19,847 bases of DNA from UBA4729 sp038236865 (GTDB taxonomy: Bacteria; Patescibacteriota; Saccharimonadia; Saccharimonadales; UBA4665). Below, piece by piece: positions 12,853 to 19,598 of this stretch (position 1 is its first letter; each line of letters opens with the position of its first letter). The notes under the pieces are model-generated. The model made no database searches. It saw only the letters and a program-made list of their open reading frames with translations, and was not told the origin of the DNA. Location: positions 1 through 19,847 of the forward strand of contig JBBRZI010000020.1 of the NCBI GenBank assembly GCA_038236865.1. Reading direction: 5' to 3'. Made by a program: the position numbers and the translations under genes.

Positions 12853-12906
12853 TCTGGAGTTTCGTTATGCCGGGCTCGAACCGGTATCCAGACAGAAGCT
12901 CTATTT

Positions 12907-12936
12907 TTGGATCCCAAATCTAGTTTGGGATGACAG
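12907..12936 (+). repeat. Dispersed repeat, family B, copy 1
   Basis: A TTGGATCCC start, an inner TCCCAAA/TTTGGGA hairpin (12912-12930) and a GATGACAG end. Related copies are at 17277-17305 and, inverted, at 17857-17886. Confidence 0.65.
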
Positions 12937-13144
12937 TGGCAGAGACATCACGACTCAGACAGTTCCGTGACTGTAATTTTTTCTTTTTATCCTTACTTTG
13001 GATTGCCAAAGTAACAAAGCTCCCGACCATCACTTCAGCGCAGAGCTTACTATCATCTACAGAATATAATCTTTGTAGCTATGGCGCTATCCTACTATTA
13101 AATTTTCCGAGCATTGGCAACTGGGCGGGAAACTTCAGGGGTGA

Positions 13145-13150
13145 TATACT
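13145..13150 (+). promoter_or_regulatory. Extended -10 promoter of rnpB
   Basis: TATACT at 13145-13150, with TG two bases ahead (TGATATACT), ends about 6 nt before the P1 helix of RNase P RNA. No clear -35 is seen, which is acceptable with an extended -10. Confidence 0.7.
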
Positions 13151-13156
13151 TACAGG

Positions 13157-13677
13157 GCCAGATTATTGGCTAATCGCGTGTAGCAATACACGAGGAAAGT
13201 CCGGGCAGCATAGGGGAGGGCAGTCGCTAACGGCGACCGGGCGTTAAGCCTAGGGAAAGTGCCACAGAAACTAAACCGCCGCTGCGCGGTACGTAGTATT
13301 TAACAATTTACCGTTTACCAATTTTCAATTATTGGTCAGATACCATTTACTATTTCGGCTCCGGCGGCCCTCAAATGATAAATGCCAAATCTGTAAATAA
13401 TTTGTTAAATGAGAAATGGAGAATGATAAATGCCGCGCTCCGCGCGGGGGTAAGGATGAAACGAGCGAGGCAAGAGCTCGCAGTTCTGCTGGGTGACCAG
13501 TGGAAGAGGTAAACCCTGCCTGCTGCAAGGAGATGAAGTGCTTGAGTTTAATCTCGAAGTTCCCGCTAGCATTTCATCATAAGACCCGCTCGAGCTTGCG
13601 AGCAATCGTAAGCCTAGATAGATGATTAGCAGCTCTGATTTATCAGGCTACAAAACCCGGCTTATAGATAGTCTGGC
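13157..13677 (+). ncRNA. rnpB: RNase P RNA with an enlarged P12 region
   Basis: This is the catalytic RNA that removes 5' leaders from pre-tRNAs. P1 pairs GCCAGATTAT (13157-13166) with ATAGTCTGGC (13668-13677). Conserved elements appear in order: GAGGAAAGTCCGGGC near 13191, TGCCACAGAAACTAAACCGCC near 13260, GGTAAGGATGAAA near 13447, GAGGTAAACCCTGC near 13506, AAGCCTAGATAGATGA near 13609, and ACAAAACCCGGCTTATAGA near 13650. The layout is of type A. At 521 nt it is longer than the usual 350-400 nt, because about 140 nt of AT-rich sequence sits in P12 (13291-13428). The conserved core is intact, so the RNA is probably functional. It ends in a strong terminator. Confidence 0.95.
13291..13428. repeat. 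AT-rich repeat insert in the P12 helix of rnpB
   Basis: Between the short CCGC-TGC-GCGG hairpin and the CCGCGC-TC-GCGCGG-like hairpin, where P12 normally ends, lies AT-rich sequence with self-complementary blocks such as CATTTACTATTT and AAATGATAAATG. It shares words such as ATTTGTTAAATGAG and ATTTATCATT (either strand) with the palindrome at 15077-15146, which suggests both derive from one dispersed repeat family. Confidence 0.65.
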
Positions 13678-13680
13678 ACT

Positions 13681-13709
13681 AAAAAATCCCGCTCACGGCG
13701 GGATTTTTT
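13681..13709. terminator. Bidirectional terminator between rnpB and rplT
   Basis: AAAAAATCCCGC (13681-13692) pairs with GCGGGATTTTTT (13698-13709). It follows the rnpB 3' end by 3 nt and the rplT stop (other strand) by about 20 nt, so it can serve both. Confidence 0.92.
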
Positions 13710-13730
13710 AGTTTGGGTAACGAAGTTACG

Positions 13731-14075
13731 CTACTTCTGGGTGGCTTTGACGACAGCAGTGAAGGCCTTGGGCTCATTGACGGCTAGTTCGGCCAGGACC
13801 TTGCGGTCGAGGGTGATACCAGCGGCTTTGAGGCCGGCGATCAGTTTGCTGTAGGTCGTGTCGTTGAGGCGAGCAGCCGCGTTAATGCGGGTGTTCCACA
13901 GCTCGCGAAATGTTCGCTTGCGGTTCTTGCGGTCGCGGGTGGCGAACTGCAAAGCCTTGGTGACGGCCTGCCGACCGCGCTTGATGCTGGCGCGGTTGGA
14001 GTGGGTCATGCCTTTAGTGGCTTTACGGATTTTATTGTGTTTGGCGTGACCAGCGACGCCGCGTTTGACTCTCAT
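13731..14075 (-). CDS. rplT: 50S ribosomal protein L20
   Basis: A 114-residue basic protein with the bL20 pattern: MRVKRGVAGHAKHNKI, a long basic helix with RDRKNRKRTFRELWNTRINAA, then LIAGLKAAGITLDRKVLAELA. It organises 23S rRNA early in assembly and in many bacteria represses its own operon. It is the last gene of infC-rpmI-rplT, only 4 nt after rpmI, with AGGAG about 9 nt before the ATG. No L20-binding leader structure was identified upstream of infC. Confidence 0.97.
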   Translation of the reverse strand: MRVKRGVAGHAKHNKIRKATKGMTHSNRASIKRGRQAVTKALQFATRDRKNRKRTFRELWNTRINAAARLNDTTYSKLIAGLKAAGITLDRKVLAELAVNEPKAFTAVVKATQK

Positions 14076-14079
14076 GTAA

Positions 14080-14274
14080 TTAGACTCCTAAGTTCTGCTT
14101 GATAAATCGGGCGACACCACCCGTTCGGGTAGTTAAACCACTCAGGGCGCGCTTGCGTGCGCTGCTCTTTTTGCTCAAAAAGTGGTTCTTGTTGGCGTGG
14201 CCAACTCGAACTTTACCGTTCTTGCTGACACGAGCCCGGTCTTTGGTACCGCTGTGGGTTTTTAGCTTTGGCAT
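14080..14274 (-). CDS. rpmI: 50S ribosomal protein L35
   Basis: A 64-residue, very basic protein with the bL35 pattern PKLKTHSGTKDR, then VRVGHANKNHFLSKKSSARKR. Its ATG overlaps the infC stop by one base (TAATG), with AAGGAG about 8 nt upstream inside infC, so translation is coupled to IF3. The order infC-rpmI-rplT is conserved across bacteria. Confidence 0.96.
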   Translation of the reverse strand: MPKLKTHSGTKDRARVSKNGKVRVGHANKNHFLSKKSSARKRALSGLTTRTGGVARFIKQNLGV

Positions 14275-14834
14275 TATGATTCTCCTTCTTGAGTCACTGC
14301 TGGTGCGACGGGCACTGGTTTGCGCGCGCCACTACTGCGTATTACAAAGTTAAGTTGTTTGCCCGATAATTGGGGGGCTTGGTCGACTACAATTGTATCA
14401 CCAAAATCGTTAATCACTCGGTCGGCAATTTTAAAGCCGATATCCTTGTGAGCCAGTTCGCGTCCGCGGTAGAAGAGGGTGATCTTTACTTTGTGGCCAT
14501 CATCGAGGAACTTAACGACTTTTGACATTTTGACGCCAAGGTCGTGGTCACTGATTTTGAGCCCAAAGCGCATTTGCTTGAGTTCCGATGCTTTGGTAGT
14601 TTTGCGGTTCTTTTGCAGTTGCTTGGTTCGCTGGTAGTTGAATTTGCCCCAATCGACAATTTTACAAACCGGCGGTTTGGCATCTGGTGAAATCTCCACT
14701 AAATCCAATTCGCGTTCGGCAGCTAGGGCTAAAGCCTCAATTCGACTGAGGACGCCAAGTTGCTTGCCGTCTTCGTCGATTACGCGTAGCTCTGGGGCTC
14801 GAATGTCTCCATTCAAGCGAGTATATTTGGCGAT
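14274..14834 (-). CDS. infC: Translation initiation factor IF-3, AUC start codon proposed
   Basis: IF3 binds the 30S subunit and checks start-codon and initiator-tRNA pairing. The N-domain has NGDIRAPELRVIDEDGKQLG and the C-domain has LKISDHDLGVKMSKVVKFLDDG and the VKITLFYRGRE segment. The first standard start in frame is TTG 14816, but it lies 26 nt behind the only Shine-Dalgarno (AAGGAG, 14848-14843). ATC at 14834-14832 lies 8 nt behind it, and the frame from there (IAKYTRL before NGDIRAP) matches the usual IF3 N-terminus. An in-frame TAA at 14849-14847 blocks anything longer. AUU is the known infC start in E. coli and permits IF3 autoregulation by discrimination against non-standard starts; AUC should work the same way. 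The protein would have 186 residues. Confidence 0.93.
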   Translation of the reverse strand: MAKYTRLNGDIRAPELRVIDEDGKQLGVLSRIEALALAAERELDLVEISPDAKPPVCKIVDWGKFNYQRTKQLQKNRKTTKASELKQMRFGLKISDHDLGVKMSKVVKFLDDGHKVKITLFYRGRELAHKDIGFKIADRVINDFGDTIVVDQAPQLSGKQLNFVIRSSGARKPVPVAPAVTQEGES

Positions 14835-14872
14835 AAACGTGTCTCCTTAGTTCTTGGTTTTTTCGTATTAGC

Positions 14873-14901
14873 ATTTTAACAGATATGGGCACAGGGGTCA
14901 A
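14873..14901 (-). promoter_or_regulatory. infC operon promoter
   Basis: Minus strand: TTGACC (14901-14896), 17-nt spacer, TAAAAT (14878-14873), with TG two bases before the -10. This near-ideal promoter gives a leader of roughly 30 nt before the AUC start. Confidence 0.85.
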
Positions 14902-15207
14902 ATCGTTGGATAGTGGAATAGCATTATAGCGGAATAGTTTGGCTACTCGACATTCTGAGCCGTAGGTGAAGAATCTGAGCTTAGGGAGATAGTTATAAAG
15001 TTCGTACAGTGAAAAGATATAAACTTGAGCTCCTGCGGGAGGCGAGTATTTATCAATTCTCATTTGTCGATTTGCCAATTATTTTCAAATTCTCATTTAT
15101 CATTGTAGGCTCGAGCTATTTGTTAAATGAGAATTTGAAAATTATTTGTTAAATGATCAATGTCATCTGTGAAATTACTCCGGGATGACGGACAAAGCGT
15201 CAGCTCA
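14902..15207. other. Gene-free gap with repeats between infC and comM
   Basis: No gene. It contains an ACATTCTGAGCCGTAGG...GAATCTGAGC-type repeat near 14949-14980, the AT-rich palindrome at 15077-15146, and a GTCATC...GATGAC pair at about 15163-15188 related to family B repeats. No terminator for comM was found. Confidence 0.5.
15077..15146. repeat. AT-rich 23-bp inverted repeat related to the rnpB insert
   Basis: Arms at 15077-15099 and 15124-15146 match at 22 of 23 positions; the inner core TCAAATTCTCATTTA pairs with TAAATGAGAATTTGA. The loop is GC-richer (GTAGGCTCGAGC). Tandem short versions (TTTGTTAAATGA) follow. The same words occur in the P12 insert of rnpB. Confidence 0.75.
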
Positions 15208-16743
15208 TCACATGGCTGAGGTGACCGCCCCCGTACTGCGGTAGGCGAGGGCCTCGCTAATGTGGGCACTAGTAATCTCGGCCGAAGCTTCGAGATCGGC
15301 GATGGTGCGGGCGACTTTGATGCAGCGCATATAGGCGCGCGCCGAGATGTTGAGCCGTTCGGCGGCAACGTTGAGTAGCTCCTCCGCGTCGCTGGCCAGC
15401 TGGCCGTGCTGTTTGATATCGGCGTTCGTCATGGTGGCGTTAAGTTTGCTGGCAGACCCGTAGCGTGAGGCCTGCAAACCACGGGCGTGGGCAACTTGGT
15501 CGCGGACGAGCTGATCAGCACTGGGGTCGACCGGCTGGGTAAGGAGCTTTCGATGGTTGACCTCATGGACACTGCTGTATAAATCGATTCGATCGAGAAT
15601 TGGGCCTGATAACTTCTGCTGGTAGTGGACGATTTGGTGCGGCAGGCAACGGCAGGTGCCACTGGTGCCGTAGTAGCCGCACGGGCAGGGGTTGGCCGTG
15701 GCTACCAGGATGAAGTCGGCAGGGAATTCGACAGTATCTTTGGCGCGGGCGACGCTGATGGTTAGGTCTTCGAGCGGCTGGCGTAGGGCTTCGAGCGTCG
15801 CCCGCCCAAATTCAGGTAGTTCATCGAAGAAGAGGACGCCACGGTGTGACAGGCTGATTTCCCCGGGTCGTAATTGCAAGCCGCCGCCGATGATGGCGAC
15901 GTGGCTGGCACTGTGGTGGGGCGCCCGAAACGGCCGAACCGTAATGATTTTATCGTAATTATGACTCGCCAGACTGTGCAGGTGGGTCACCTCCAGTATT
16001 TCTTCTCGGCTCATGGAGGGCAGTAGGCTCGGCAGGGCCTTGGCGAGCATGCTTTTGCCGGTGCCGGGCGGCCCGGCGAAGAATATATTGTGACCGCCCG
16101 CCGCGGCGATTATAAGAGCCCGTTTGGCTTGCAGCTGCCCGACGACTTCACTGAGGCCGGCTGAGTAGTCGGCAGCAGCAGGGAGGGCGGATTCGTATGT
16201 GCCTGACTTGGTCTTAACTGGTGTCAGCGACCGGGTGTGATTGCAGTGTTTATAGAAGTCGGCCAGGCTGTCGACAGGTAGTAGCGTCACATTTGGCACG
16301 AGCTGGGCTTGGGCGAGGTTGGCGCTGGGTATGTAGAACGTATCAATGCCGCCCGCTCGCCCGACCAAAATCTTACCGATAATCCCGCGCACGGCGCGGG
16401 TGCTGCCGTCGAGGCCGAGCTCGCCGATAAAAGCTTGGTTTTTACCGAAGTTAACTGGTATCTGACGGCTAGCTGCCAGGATGGCTACAGCGATCGCTAA
16501 ATCGAATCCGCTATCAGTTTTGGGGATATCGGCCGGAGCCAGGTTGATTGTGATGCGTTTGCGGGGCATGAGGACGTTACTATTGGCAAAAGCACCGCGT
16601 AACCGCTCCTTGGCTTCGTCGACCGACTTACTGGCAAAGCCGACGATAATAATGTTGGGCAGATTGTTCGATAAATGGCACTCGATATCAACTAGTATGC
16701 CGTCAAATCCCGTGCTGATAATGCTTTGCACGGATGCACTCAT
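15208..16743 (-). CDS. comM: ComM-like Mg-chelatase-family AAA+ ATPase
   Basis: The 511-residue length is typical of ComM/YifB. The N-terminal domain (about 1-165, ISTGFDGILVDIECHL, then VGFASKSVDEAKERLRGAFANS) has the S5/Lon-like fold. The AAA+ core has Walker A GPPGTGKS near residue 222, Walker B VLFFDELPEF near 300 and the arginine-finger region. A CPCG...CRC zinc-finger-like cluster lies near 350. The C-terminal Mg-chelatase domain ends near 505. ComM is a hexameric helicase that promotes branch migration during natural transformation. Its presence fits the DNA uptake ability inferred for Saccharibacteria. The start is ATG 16743 with AAGGAG 8 nt upstream. No clear promoter is seen. Confidence 0.93.
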   Translation of the reverse strand: MSASVQSIISTGFDGILVDIECHLSNNLPNIIIVGFASKSVDEAKERLRGAFANSNVLMPRKRITINLAPADIPKTDSGFDLAIAVAILAASRQIPVNFGKNQAFIGELGLDGSTRAVRGIIGKILVGRAGGIDTFYIPSANLAQAQLVPNVTLLPVDSLADFYKHCNHTRSLTPVKTKSGTYESALPAAADYSAGLSEVVGQLQAKRALIIAAAGGHNIFFAGPPGTGKSMLAKALPSLLPSMSREEILEVTHLHSLASHNYDKIITVRPFRAPHHSASHVAIIGGGLQLRPGEISLSHRGVLFFDELPEFGRATLEALRQPLEDLTISVARAKDTVEFPADFILVATANPCPCGYYGTSGTCRCLPHQIVHYQQKLSGPILDRIDLYSSVHEVNHRKLLTQPVDPSADQLVRDQVAHARGLQASRYGSASKLNATMTNADIKQHGQLASDAEELLNVAAERLNISARAYMRCIKVARTIADLEASAEITSAHISEALAYRSTGAVTSAM

Positions 16744-16893
16744 GGTTGCAGCTCCTTAAGCCCGTTATCGCACCCGCACCATACGCTTGAGCCGCATTAA
16801 AACACCCCAGGCCGGTGCAGGGCAAGTTGCTTTAAGGATAAATTAATCTTTGGTTAACAGGGGTGGAAACAGTAGTAATAGGCTGTAATATAA

Positions 16894-16925
16894 AACAACG
16901 ACTTGCGAGAAGTCGTTGTTTTTTT
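16894..16925. terminator. Intrinsic terminator upstream of comM
   Basis: AACAACGACTT (16894-16904) pairs with AAGTCGTTGTT (16910-16920), followed by T-run. The better T-run is on the plus strand, although no plus-strand gene is found before it; on the minus strand it has four U. Confidence 0.8.
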
Positions 16926-17276
16926 TGATATCTTTTTTGTTTTTGAGCACTTATTTTGTTCAGGTGCTAAGCCCATAGTAGTAGATGCAAGGGCCCCCGT
17001 CAATAACAATAATGCTTATATTTAAATATTCCTGTGCATAACTCATAACCCCTTGATTCAGGTGTTCAATAACAGGTCAACTCCTTGGGGGTGGAACCTG
17101 TTGTAAGCATTAAATACCAATAATAGAAAATCTTACTGAGTAATCAATCGAATAGGGGGGGTAGACGATTGGTAGATAGGAGTTGGTAGCTAGTAGTTGG
17201 GGCTAGCTCTCACAGCAGTGATAATCCCGCCACTGTCATACTAGGCTTGACCCTGTATCGTGGCTAGAGATTTGTC

Positions 17277-17305
17277 TGGATACTGAATCGAGTTCAGTAT
17301 GACAG
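17277..17305 (+). repeat. Dispersed repeat, family B, copy 2
   Basis: TGG start, ATACTGAA/TTCAGTAT hairpin (17280-17300) around TCGAG, GACAG end. The arm bases differ from copy 1 but change on both sides, so the hairpin is kept. Confidence 0.6.
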
Positions 17306-17502
17306 CTCAACTCAAGAGTTGGGCCCGACCGCTTTCCGGTAGCCAGAGCCAAACAGGAGCATTACCGAGCCCAGCCGGCAGCCGAGCTCTATCCCTCACT
17401 AGAGGAATAGGCGGCCGACCACAGGGAATGCTGTCAGCGTGGCACTGAGTTGCCGCTTGGCCCCATGCAGAGTGAAGCCCAAAAGAGCCCCAGGATGACC
17501 GC

Positions 17503-17523
17503 GTGAGAGGACGGACCTCTCAC
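17503..17523. repeat. Dispersed hairpin repeat, family A, copy 2
   Basis: GTGAGAGG-ACGGA-CCTCTCAC: the exact reverse complement of the 21-base core at 12829-12849. Confidence 0.75.
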
Positions 17524-17560
17524 AATTGCCGAGAGCTGTATCTGGGGTATGGTGCGCTAG

Positions 17561-17595
17561 CTACGCTGTGAGAGGTCTGTCCTCTTACAGCGTAG
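17561..17595. repeat. Dispersed hairpin repeat, family A, copy 3
   Basis: CTACGCTGTGAGAGG pairs with CCTCTTACAGCGTAG (one G-U type difference) around TCTGT. The inner core is family A; the outer stem is different from the other copies. Confidence 0.7.
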
Positions 17596-17742
17596 GGCAC
17601 CGGTTTCGCAGGATTACTGAAACATGTTTAGTCCTGCCTCGGATTGACTATGGAAGGGCAGGTGTTTTGCAAGTGAGGTCTCTCTGATACCGGGCAACCA
17701 CTTCACTCTAGTAATACTATAATTTCATAAAAAAGTTTTCTT

Positions 17743-17786
17743 GGGCTTAAGCATAGAGCACTGCTAACCGCAGTGCTAGCAAGCCC
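17743..17786. repeat. Two-stage hairpin
   Basis: GGGCTT (17743-17748) pairs with AAGCCC (17781-17786); inside, AGCACTGC (17757-17764) pairs with GCAGTGCT (17770-17777) around TAACC. A TATAAT lies at about 17717, so this could be part of a short transcript. Confidence 0.5.
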
Positions 17787-17856
17787 GGCATGACGGTGGG
17801 CTTAACTGGGCTGAGGTTCTTCGCTGATGCTGAGGGTGATGGTGACGTCTCCACTG

Positions 17857-17886
17857 CTGTCATCCCAAATTTGATTCGGGGTCCAA
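17857..17886 (-). repeat. Dispersed repeat, family B, copy 3 (inverted)
   Basis: The complement reads TTGGACCCCGAATC..., then TTTGGGATGACAG, matching copy 1 with a few paired changes. Confidence 0.6.
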
Positions 17887-17999
17887 ACAATTATGAATTC
17901 TTTTATTGATTGGACCCCAACCTGCGCTGGGTGCCGGCCAGAGCCGGGATGGTTGGTGAGACGATATGATTTTGGAATGATGGGACGAGAGCCTGTAGA

Positions 18000-18154
18000 A
18001 CCCATTACATATCTTTTTCACCGTTACGACCAAATCTGACGATACCAGTTCCCGGATCACTCGTAGCATACCTATGGTTATGCCTCCTCCTACTCCAGAG
18101 GCCTGGCGCGCGCGACGTGCTCTCACTACCGGATAGAAGCTATGTAATGGGTTT
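18000..18154. repeat. 155-bp segment bounded by 13-bp inverted repeats
   Basis: AACCCATTACATA (18000-18012) and its exact complement TATGTAATGGGTT (18142-18154). No reading frame and no obvious target duplication. It may be another MITE-like unit. Confidence 0.55.
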
Positions 18155-18478
18155 ATCTGTCGGGTTTTAAGTCCCGAGACCGGATGATACCGATATGTTG
18201 CTTTACGTGGCTCAGGCGCAGGCAGATGTCGTTTCCTGCGAGATTGATATATGACTAGCTGACGGGCTGCAAGGATCGGCTGGCCTTGGTAGCACGTGGG
18301 ATCAGTTGAACTTAATGAATGGGATTATTGAGTCTCCGCGCGACTCCGGTGCAAATGATCCGCGAACGCTTTGTCAAAAATCGAACTGATTAAAATAGCT
18401 GTAATAAATGCAGCTATATAAGAGTGTCCATAAGCGGTGCCGACGGGGCATAGGCTATCGTCAATAAGCGTGAACGGA

Positions 18479-18507
18479 TTGACATCTTACAGGGCTCGTG
18501 CTAGATT
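18479..18507 (+). promoter_or_regulatory. Strong promoter with no assigned gene
   Basis: TTGACA (18479-18484), 17-nt spacer, TAGATT (18502-18507), with TG two bases ahead of the -10. Transcription would start near 18514, about 240 nt before the next clear gene, across a stable hairpin at 18571-18602 (CGCTCTT/AAGAGCG and TGGCC/GGCCA). Confidence 0.75.
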
Positions 18508-18742
18508 AACTGGGTAAGTCACAAAAACAAAAACTACTTACAATCTATTCTCTTCTACGGGTTGTGTCATCGCTCTTTTTGGCCCTAAAGGCCATAAGAG
18601 CGGTCAGTCTAAGCCATGAGCAGCAAGCGCTATACATTCTATTTTTAATGGGCGGATTTGCTGCTCGGGCTCCATACCCTATGTATACGCCCGGGCTCTC
18701 TAGCACGGCGTTTTTATTTTTAAACCGGCAACTCCAAGAGGA

Positions 18743-18754
18743 TAGTATTGTAAA
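18743..18754 (+). promoter_or_regulatory. Possible leaderless -10 box for the gene at 18755
   Basis: TAGTAT (18743-18748) ends 6 nt before ATG 18755. The match is weaker than at the other leaderless genes. Confidence 0.4.
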
Positions 18755-19126
18755 ATGAGTTATATGAGATCGATCTTCACCCACAAAAAAGGCTTGTTAC
18801 TGATTGGTCTTGTGGCCATCGATGCACTGTTCTTTGGTTTCACGAGCCCCGCCCGGGTGCCGGCACCCTTACTTATAGTCGGGTTTTTACTAGTCGTGGC
18901 GACGCTGTATGCCGGTCTGCGACTGGTTTTATCGATTGCGGGGGTTTATAGCCCATGGTTTCGGCGCCAACAACGACCGGTCGCCTACTTGACAGGCTTG
19001 CTGGCTGTGACGCTCGCGCTGCAGTCAATCGGGCAGCTAACACTGCATGATGTTGTTGTGCTGATAGTGCTGTCTGGCGTCTTAGGTTTGTATTATGACT
19101 ATAGTAAAAGTAAAACGACTAGCTAG
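18755..19126 (+). CDS. Small membrane protein with about four TM helices
   Basis: A 123-residue protein with hydrophobic segments at about 12-30 (KGLLLIGLVAIDALFFGF), 38-60 (LLIVGFLLVVATLYAGLRLVL), 75-95 (VAYLTGLLAVTLALQSIG) and 98-115 (HDVVVLIVLSGVLGLYY), basic loops (SPWFRRQQRP), and a Lys/Ser tail. It has no enzyme motif and I do not recognise the family. The next two genes follow on the same strand, and all three look envelope-related. Similar arrangements precede type IV secretion or pilus-like ATPase genes in CPR genomes, which is a weak contextual hint. Confidence 0.7.
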   Translation: MSYMRSIFTHKKGLLLIGLVAIDALFFGFTSPARVPAPLLIVGFLLVVATLYAGLRLVLSIAGVYSPWFRRQQRPVAYLTGLLAVTLALQSIGQLTLHDVVVLIVLSGVLGLYYDYSKSKTTS

Positions 19127-19160
19127 CAGTTAAGTGGTACGTTTTATGGAGTTTAACCTG

Positions 19161-19173
19161 TATAATATAGGCT
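19161..19173 (+). promoter_or_regulatory. Leaderless -10 box for the gene at 19174
   Basis: A consensus TATAAT at 19161-19166 ends 7 nt before ATG 19174. No Shine-Dalgarno. Confidence 0.6.
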
Positions 19174-19593
19174 ATGAACCCACCATCTCCTAACCAACCG
19201 GCCGGCTTTAATTTGCCTCCGCCATATTCAGAATTACCGGTCGCAGGCACCAAACCCGAAGCCGCCACCGGCTCGGCAGAGTCGGCCCGTGCTAGCGCAG
19301 AAATGACTCGGCCCGCTAGTTCGGCTGTGCCGCCAACATTGCTGCCGTTGCCGCCAAGCTTTACGACTAATGCCGTCGGGCATGGCACAGGTGCTGTTGC
19401 GCCTACAACATACCCAACTGACGCCGGCACAACCCAGAGCGAAGATTTGATAGAGAAAGAGTACGTTAACCGCGCCAAGGCTATTGTAGAAAAAACTCAG
19501 AATAACCCATACCAACAGAGTAAAGAGTTGAACTTTCTGCGCGCGGACTTTATGGAAACGAACTATCAAAAGCAGATCAAGTTGAGCGAGTAG
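19174..19593 (+). CDS. Pro/Ala/Thr-rich hypothetical protein with helical C-terminus
   Basis: A 139-residue protein. The first 90 residues are low-complexity and rich in Pro, Ala, Ser and Thr (NPPSPNQPAGFNLPPPYSEL at the start), so likely disordered. The last 45 (EDLIEKEYVNRAKAIVEKTQ, then SKELNFLRADFMETNYQKQ) form charged helices. There is no signal peptide or TM helix. Disordered linker-helix proteins of this kind often sit beside membrane ATPases in CPR genomes. The next gene starts 5 nt after its stop. The family is unknown to me. Confidence 0.7.
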   Translation: MNPPSPNQPAGFNLPPPYSELPVAGTKPEAATGSAESARASAEMTRPASSAVPPTLLPLPPSFTTNAVGHGTGAVAPTTYPTDAGTTQSEDLIEKEYVNRAKAIVEKTQNNPYQQSKELNFLRADFMETNYQKQIKLSE

Positions 19594-19598
19594 TAATT

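Larger units (their letters stand above)
12728..13144. other. Gene-free gap with small palindromic repeats
   Basis: There is no convincing gene. It holds copies of dispersed repeats listed separately (12826-12852 and 12907-12936), a sequence beginning TGTCATTCTGA near 12738 that ends in GCGAAGGATCTGAGC near 12792, a weak terminator-like hairpin (ACAGT/ACTGT, 12959-12974, then six T), and a 7-bp hairpin ACTTTGG/CCAAAGT at 12995-13012. A longer open frame here overlaps rnpB and has no start signal. Confidence 0.6.
16926..18478. other. Gene-free 1.5-kb repeat-rich region
   Basis: I found no convincing gene on either strand. It contains inverted pairs AATGCTTA/TAAGCATT (near 17011 and 17104) and AACAGGT/ACCTGTT (near 17070 and 17096), two family A and two family B repeats, a long hairpin at 17743-17786 (GGGCTT/AAGCCC outside, AGCACTGC/GCAGTGCT inside), a 13-bp inverted repeat pair at 18000 and 18142, and a GAGTC/GACTC hairpin near 18340. 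Parts may be decayed genes or unrecognised RNAs. Confidence 0.55.

Noticed and set aside
12930..13247. 105-codon open frame on the plus strand
   Set aside because: It runs into rnpB, has no promoter or Shine-Dalgarno, and its peptide has no coding character.
16855..16925. GGGGTGGAAACAG followed by a terminator, resembling the thrS leader
   Set aside because: No gene follows on the plus strand, and the motif lacks the ACC of the T-box.
17034..17042. TGTGCATAA, complement of a DnaA-box consensus, in an AT-rich stretch
   Set aside because: Only one box is seen and no dnaA or dnaN is nearby; not enough for an origin.
17086..17100. GGGTGGAACC, an exact match to the T-box core
   Set aside because: No terminator follows and no gene lies downstream for over 1.6 kb on that strand; likely chance.
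18564..18758. 64-codon frame ending with an ATGA overlap onto the gene at 18755
   Set aside because: GTG start without Shine-Dalgarno, 5' part made of a stable hairpin, and no recognisable peptide. The overlap alone is weak evidence, so I left it out.
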